DNA of 64,000 nt from Vibrio ouci. Lineage in GTDB: Bacteria > Pseudomonadota > Gammaproteobacteria > Enterobacterales > Vibrionaceae. The notes under the pieces were generated by a model, which made no database searches, was not told the origin of the DNA, and worked only from the letters and a program-made list of their open reading frames with translations. The DNA lies in contig NZ_SATR01000002.1 in NCBI RefSeq assembly GCF_004551525.1, positions 1 through 64,000 of the forward strand, written 5' to 3'. Positions 60,249 to 64,000 of this stretch are shown one piece after another. The translations under genes were made by a program, and so were the position numbers. Each line of letters begins with the position of its first letter. Position 1 is the stretch's first letter.

Positions 60249-61897
60249 TACTGCTGCTCCTCTTGTTGTGCATCTTCTTGCTGCTCTTTTTCCGCTGGCG
60301 TCGGAATGTAAATGTCTGGCAATTGGCGGCCTTGTTCATCCAAATAGCCCCCCCAGTCGTTACGGTCGATCATTTGCTGCGCCACCGATTCCGATAAGAA
60401 GGCTTTTCCGGTTTGGGCTTCCCAGCCTCCACCTAACGCCTTGTATAGCGCAACGACTTGATTGGCTACGTTACCTTTAATACTGGCGTAGCTATCTTCA
60501 GCGCGAGTCATTTTCTCGACTGAGCTGAGTAGGCGTTGAAACGATATTTGGCCATTTTCATACTGGGTCATCGAGATGTTGTAGGCACGAATCGAAGAGT
60601 TTACAGACTGAAGGCGTAGAGATTGCTGCTTAAGATAAAGATCATAAGCATCAAGGGCATTAGTCACTTCGTTAACCGCTTGCAACACTTTCTTGTTGTA
60701 GTTGGTGAGTGTTTCTTGGAAACGCGCATCTTCAAAGCGAATGTTGTCTTTGACACGTCCGTACTGGAAGATATTCCATTTAAACGTTGGGCCGATTGCC
60801 ATCGTCAGTGAATCGCTAAAACTGAAGCTGTGGCCATCTGGAACGGTGCTGTCGATGCCAATTGAACCGAACAACGAAAAGCTTGGGTAAAGGGCGGTTT
60901 CTGCGACACCAATCTTGGCGCTTTGAGCCCGTGCTTGCATTTCAGATACTAGCAAGTCAGGTCTACGCATCACCAAGTTTGCATCAACTTGCTTCTCAAG
61001 CTGTGGTGGGTGAGGGACTATCGAGCGATCATCGTTACCTGACAAAGCAGGCTTGCGGTTTGATGACTTAAATTGAGTTTCGTAATCGGCAATTTGTTGA
61101 TTGAACGTTTCTGAAGAGAGTAACGCATCAACTTCATTGGGTAGAATCCCAAGTAACATAGATAACGCCATGCGCGATTGCTTCATGGCAACTTCGAGTG
61201 AAGGTAGAGCAGCCTTGGTATTAAATAATTGGTTCTTTGCTTGCTGGACATCAAGCTCCGTGACGTTACCCGAATCAAACTGAACTTGGGTAATGTTGAC
61301 GACACGCTCTTGGATTTCAATGTTGCGACGAGAGAGTAACAGACGCTCTTGGAACGTGCGGTAATTAATATAATTACGCGCCACTTCCGAGGTAATGGTA
61401 ACCATAATGTCGTGGTACGAGGCGACAGAGGCGTAATAGCCCGCTTCTGCAGACTCAATGCCACGTGCGTATTTGCCCCACACATCCATCTCCCAGCCTG
61501 CATCAAACGACAGTCCGGCGTTGTTAACCCCTTGGTCATTGACATAAGCACGCGTTAAGTTGCCAGACACAGCTTGGACTTGCGGGTATTGCAAACCAGT
61601 GGAGATACCTAGCAAGGAGCGAGCTTGGACAATTCTTAAGCCTGCCGCTTCAAGGTCTAGGTTTTGCTGGCTTGCCATGTCGACCAACTGATTAAGGGTC
61701 GGATCGTTAAATTGTTGCCACCATAGGTGTAGTTTTTGCTGTGACTTTTGTGCGTCACTGTTAGTGCCTTCTACTGACCAATCATTTGGCAGTGGTCTTT
61801 GCTCAGGGTGCACATAATCGGGGCCAACAACAGTACATGCACTAAGGCCGAGTATTGATAATATGGCAAAGCTTGGTTTTGAGATTTTTAGAAGCAT
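60248..61897 (-). CDS. Outer-membrane efflux lipoprotein (NodT/OMF family)
   Basis: 549 residues with a lipobox (LGLSACT, Cys21). GPDYVHPEQ.LP.DW at the mature N-terminus and the two repeated coiled-coil halves are typical of TolC-like lipoproteins. A long acidic/Gln-rich tail (PAEKEQQEDAQQEEQQ) is unusual. It forms the outer-membrane duct of the pump. Confidence 0.87.
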   Translation of the reverse strand: MLLKISKPSFAILSILGLSACTVVGPDYVHPEQRPLPNDWSVEGTNSDAQKSQQKLHLWWQQFNDPTLNQLVDMASQQNLDLEAAGLRIVQARSLLGISTGLQYPQVQAVSGNLTRAYVNDQGVNNAGLSFDAGWEMDVWGKYARGIESAEAGYYASVASYHDIMVTITSEVARNYINYRTFQERLLLSRRNIEIQERVVNITQVQFDSGNVTELDVQQAKNQLFNTKAALPSLEVAMKQSRMALSMLLGILPNEVDALLSSETFNQQIADYETQFKSSNRKPALSGNDDRSIVPHPPQLEKQVDANLVMRRPDLLVSEMQARAQSAKIGVAETALYPSFSLFGSIGIDSTVPDGHSFSFSDSLTMAIGPTFKWNIFQYGRVKDNIRFEDARFQETLTNYNKKVLQAVNEVTNALDAYDLYLKQQSLRLQSVNSSIRAYNISMTQYENGQISFQRLLSSVEKMTRAEDSYASIKGNVANQVVALYKALGGGWEAQTGKAFLSESVAQQMIDRNDWGGYLDEQGRQLPDIYIPTPAEKEQQEDAQQEEQQ

Positions 61898-61910
61898 CGT
61901 ATCCCTACCT

Positions 61911-64000
61911 TTAAAATCGCTTCTGACGTAAGTTTACCCAATCGATATCCTCGTAGGTTTGCTTGCATTGTTGCATCGCTTCGAACACGTTCCTTTTTAG
62001 ATTCAGCAAGATATAAAAGCTGGCGATCTCTGAGTAAGCGTAGTCAGATAACTCCAATTCACTAAAGAAATCTTCTAATCTGTTTTCAAAGGATTGATAA
62101 TCTTGGCCATATTGCTCGAACACTGAGCTGAGTTGTTCGCTGCTTTGATGAGCGGCTAACGCGCCGGCCATTTGCGGCAATATGGAATCGGTATGCTTGC
62201 TGCGTAATTGTTTGATTAACGGGTTACTTAGCAGTTTTTTCTCTGCTGCAACCAGTATGTTGATGTGATTACTTAGCACTTCACATGATTTATTAAACGC
62301 ACCAATAGATTCGGCAGTGGTGTTACTAAATAGCTTGTGATTGATTTTAGAGCCCCAAACTTTCAGTTTTTGGGTTGTCACGTTTAGCGTCACGATATGC
62401 AGTGAGCGTTTGAGCGAGTTGAAGCTAGATTCAGACTGTTTTTGATAGGTCGTGAACAGATCGCCAACATGCCTGAAATAGCGCTCTTTCATCGTCAGGA
62501 ACAGGTGTTCTGGTCGTGAGCTAAATGGAAAGTAGTGGGCGAAGATGATCATAAATACCACCAAGTAGAACATCGTCATGATGCCCATCAAGATACCGAA
62601 GTGGTAATTCATGGTGTTATTGAGCCCGAGAACAAACAAGCCGACCATATAGAAAATTGTCACTGGCCCCTTGAACAGGTAAAAGCCAATAAAGGTATAG
62701 ATGAAGATAAACAGACCAAGTTCTGCGCCCAGTTCCAGCCCTGGTAATATAAATACGTAGGAAGGCATGGCGAACAAGAAGCCCATGGTAAACAAGATTA
62801 ACAGCATGAACGGGTGGATGGGCATAAACGACAGCAGTGACATGAAGATGGTCGAAAATGCGACGAACGAGTAGCCGCCCGGCGGATTGAAATAAATCCA
62901 AATCAGTCCTGCGACCCAGTATGTCGTAAAGGTTTTAACGGCAGTTTTAAAGTTTTCCGCATCCCACCACAGGAATTTCCCTTGCTGCTTAGGTAATTGT
63001 TGAGAAAACGAGATGTTATTGGTGACTGAATCGATGCAACTGATGCTCTCTGCTAAACGCGATAGGCTTTGATGCATGGTTTTTAGCAAATGACCAAGGG
63101 TCAGCGCTGAACCTTTGACTAGGTGGGTTGCTTCGTTAAGCGCATCTTTGTCGTAATCAATAGTCAGTTCTTGCGCGCGGTAGGCGGGACCTTGGTTATC
63201 CCACATTTGTTGGCAAGTCTCGAATAGCGATTGGATCTGCTCGATTGCGTGGTCGAAGTTATTTACACAGTTACGGTCTTGCTGGTGGCTGAAATGGCTG
63301 TGCGCCGCCACGCTCAGAGCTTGAGTCACCTCTTTATTAAGATGAACCGCAAGTTGCCACTCTTTGATATAAGCAGATACGTCACTGCACTCGGCGCTTA
63401 CGGTAGAAAATCGTTGCTCAAGTGCATTTTGGGCAGTGAACACCTGATCTAATAACGCATCGATGGAGGGTTTCTCACTTTCTTCATCGTCATTACTTTG
63501 ATCAAACTTGTGTATAGGTGAGGTCTTTTCTTCAAACCGTTCGACAATCGCTTTAAACAGCTCTTGTTGAGCGTGGTTTAGTTGCTCGAATAGTTGACGT
63601 AAATTTTGTTCAGTTTTGGTAGGCCATAAAAAGGTGCCGACTAAGGTAAAGACAACCACGCCAAATACGGTCATGAATGCTCGGTCAACGCCATACATAA
63701 ACGCGCCTTCTGCATCACCACCATTCGACATCATTAACGTCATCACCCCTGTCAAAGCTAACAGAGTTGGGTCTTTTTTGTAGGCGTTGCGGAAATAGAA
63801 AATAAATGAAACAACGATGGACACGCTCAGCATATAAAGGATGCGGTCTTGGGCGAACATGCCTACCAGCAGCAGTCCAATCACTGCGCCGACTAAGGTA
63901 CCCACGACACGTAATGTGCCTTTGGCAAGGGATTCTCTTCGACCACCGATGGAAGCAATTAGCATGACGGTAGTGGCGGCCGTTGATGCTTGCGGCCAGC
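61911..64000 (-). CDS. FUSC/AaeB-type inner-membrane efflux pump (partial)
   Basis: At least 684 residues; the frame stays open to the right window edge, so the N-terminus is missing. Two sets of helices (LVGAVIGLLLVGMF, LLSFMPIHPFMLLILFTMGF, AELGLFIFIYTFIGFYLFKG) are separated by a long soluble helical region, as in FUSC proteins such as AaeB, which export aromatic acids. It heads a unit with the OMF, DUF1656 and adaptor genes. Confidence 0.85.
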   Translation of the reverse strand, partial: WPQASTAATTVMLIASIGGRRESLAKGTLRVVGTLVGAVIGLLLVGMFAQDRILYMLSVSIVVSFIFYFRNAYKKDPTLLALTGVMTLMMSNGGDAEGAFMYGVDRAFMTVFGVVVFTLVGTFLWPTKTEQNLRQLFEQLNHAQQELFKAIVERFEEKTSPIHKFDQSNDDEESEKPSIDALLDQVFTAQNALEQRFSTVSAECSDVSAYIKEWQLAVHLNKEVTQALSVAAHSHFSHQQDRNCVNNFDHAIEQIQSLFETCQQMWDNQGPAYRAQELTIDYDKDALNEATHLVKGSALTLGHLLKTMHQSLSRLAESISCIDSVTNNISFSQQLPKQQGKFLWWDAENFKTAVKTFTTYWVAGLIWIYFNPPGGYSFVAFSTIFMSLLSFMPIHPFMLLILFTMGFLFAMPSYVFILPGLELGAELGLFIFIYTFIGFYLFKGPVTIFYMVGLFVLGLNNTMNYHFGILMGIMTMFYLVVFMIIFAHYFPFSSRPEHLFLTMKERYFRHVGDLFTTYQKQSESSFNSLKRSLHIVTLNVTTQKLKVWGSKINHKLFSNTTAESIGAFNKSCEVLSNHINILVAAEKKLLSNPLIKQLRSKHTDSILPQMAGALAAHQSSEQLSSVFEQYGQDYQSFENRLEDFFSELELSDYAYSEIASFYILLNLKRNVFEAMQQCKQTYEDIDWVNLRQKRF

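Overview
The window looks like chromosomal DNA of a marine Vibrio. The evidence is the NhaD-type antiporter, the divergent maoP/hdfR pair, a chitin-active LPMO, a Vibrio-style aryl polyene cluster and moderate GC. No rRNA or tRNA gene was seen. Most genes are intact and ordinary; two accessory blocks and one lineage-type block stand out.

Layout. 1-0.15 kb: C-terminal tail of an IS3-type transposase. 0.7-8.8 kb: three DUF1254/DUF1214 periplasmic proteins, a Crp/Fnr regulator, a small beta-barrel-like outer-membrane protein and two related LysR regulators at the edges. 9.2-21.6 kb: a compact divergent gene cluster that I cannot match to any described pathway. 21.8-23.0 kb: a secreted HExxH protein. 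23.2-41.2 kb: a complete aryl polyene (APE) cluster in apeC-R order, with apeA/apeB divergent, plus an aromatic amino-acid ammonia lyase and a flavin halogenase-like enzyme. 41.3-57.3 kb: DUF3081 protein, LPMO, maoP/hdfR, an Ada-AlkA fusion with Ogt, NhaD, a YjiH/YjiG pair with an M20 peptidase, a DUF1232 protein, a subtilisin-like protease, a dicarboxylate/amino-acid symporter, a LysE exporter, a DUF188 protein and a LysR regulator. 57.3-64 kb: AI-2E family protein, K+ channel-like protein and a four-part AaeXAB/OMF-type efflux system running off the right edge.

The main candidate for an undescribed system is 9.2-21.6 kb. A minus-strand operon encodes, in transcription order, a cupin-like protein, a thymidylate-kinase-like enzyme, an OMP decarboxylase homologue, an unrecognised protein, a stand-alone condensation-domain protein, a family 2 glycosyltransferase, a nucleotidyltransferase, a carrier protein, an adenylation domain and a phosphopantetheinyl transferase. 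The divergent plus-strand operon encodes a cysteine-desulfurase-like PLP enzyme, a second OMP decarboxylase of the archaeal-type subfamily, a small orphan protein and a MATE exporter. Between them lies an AT-rich control region with four perfect or near-perfect 17-bp tandem repeats and an inverted repeat. This suggests an exported small molecule built from a carrier-bound amino acid (the binding-pocket residues read like a glycine code) and a nucleotide or sugar part, with two OMP decarboxylases as pathway enzymes or self-resistance targets.

Two lesions lie in that cluster: an in-frame TAA in the adenylation domain just before its A10 lysine segment, and a -1 frameshift at a T6 run in the MATE gene. 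They mean either that the cluster is decaying in this strain or that the assembly has two errors. All functional statements come from reading the sequence by eye; no database search was possible.
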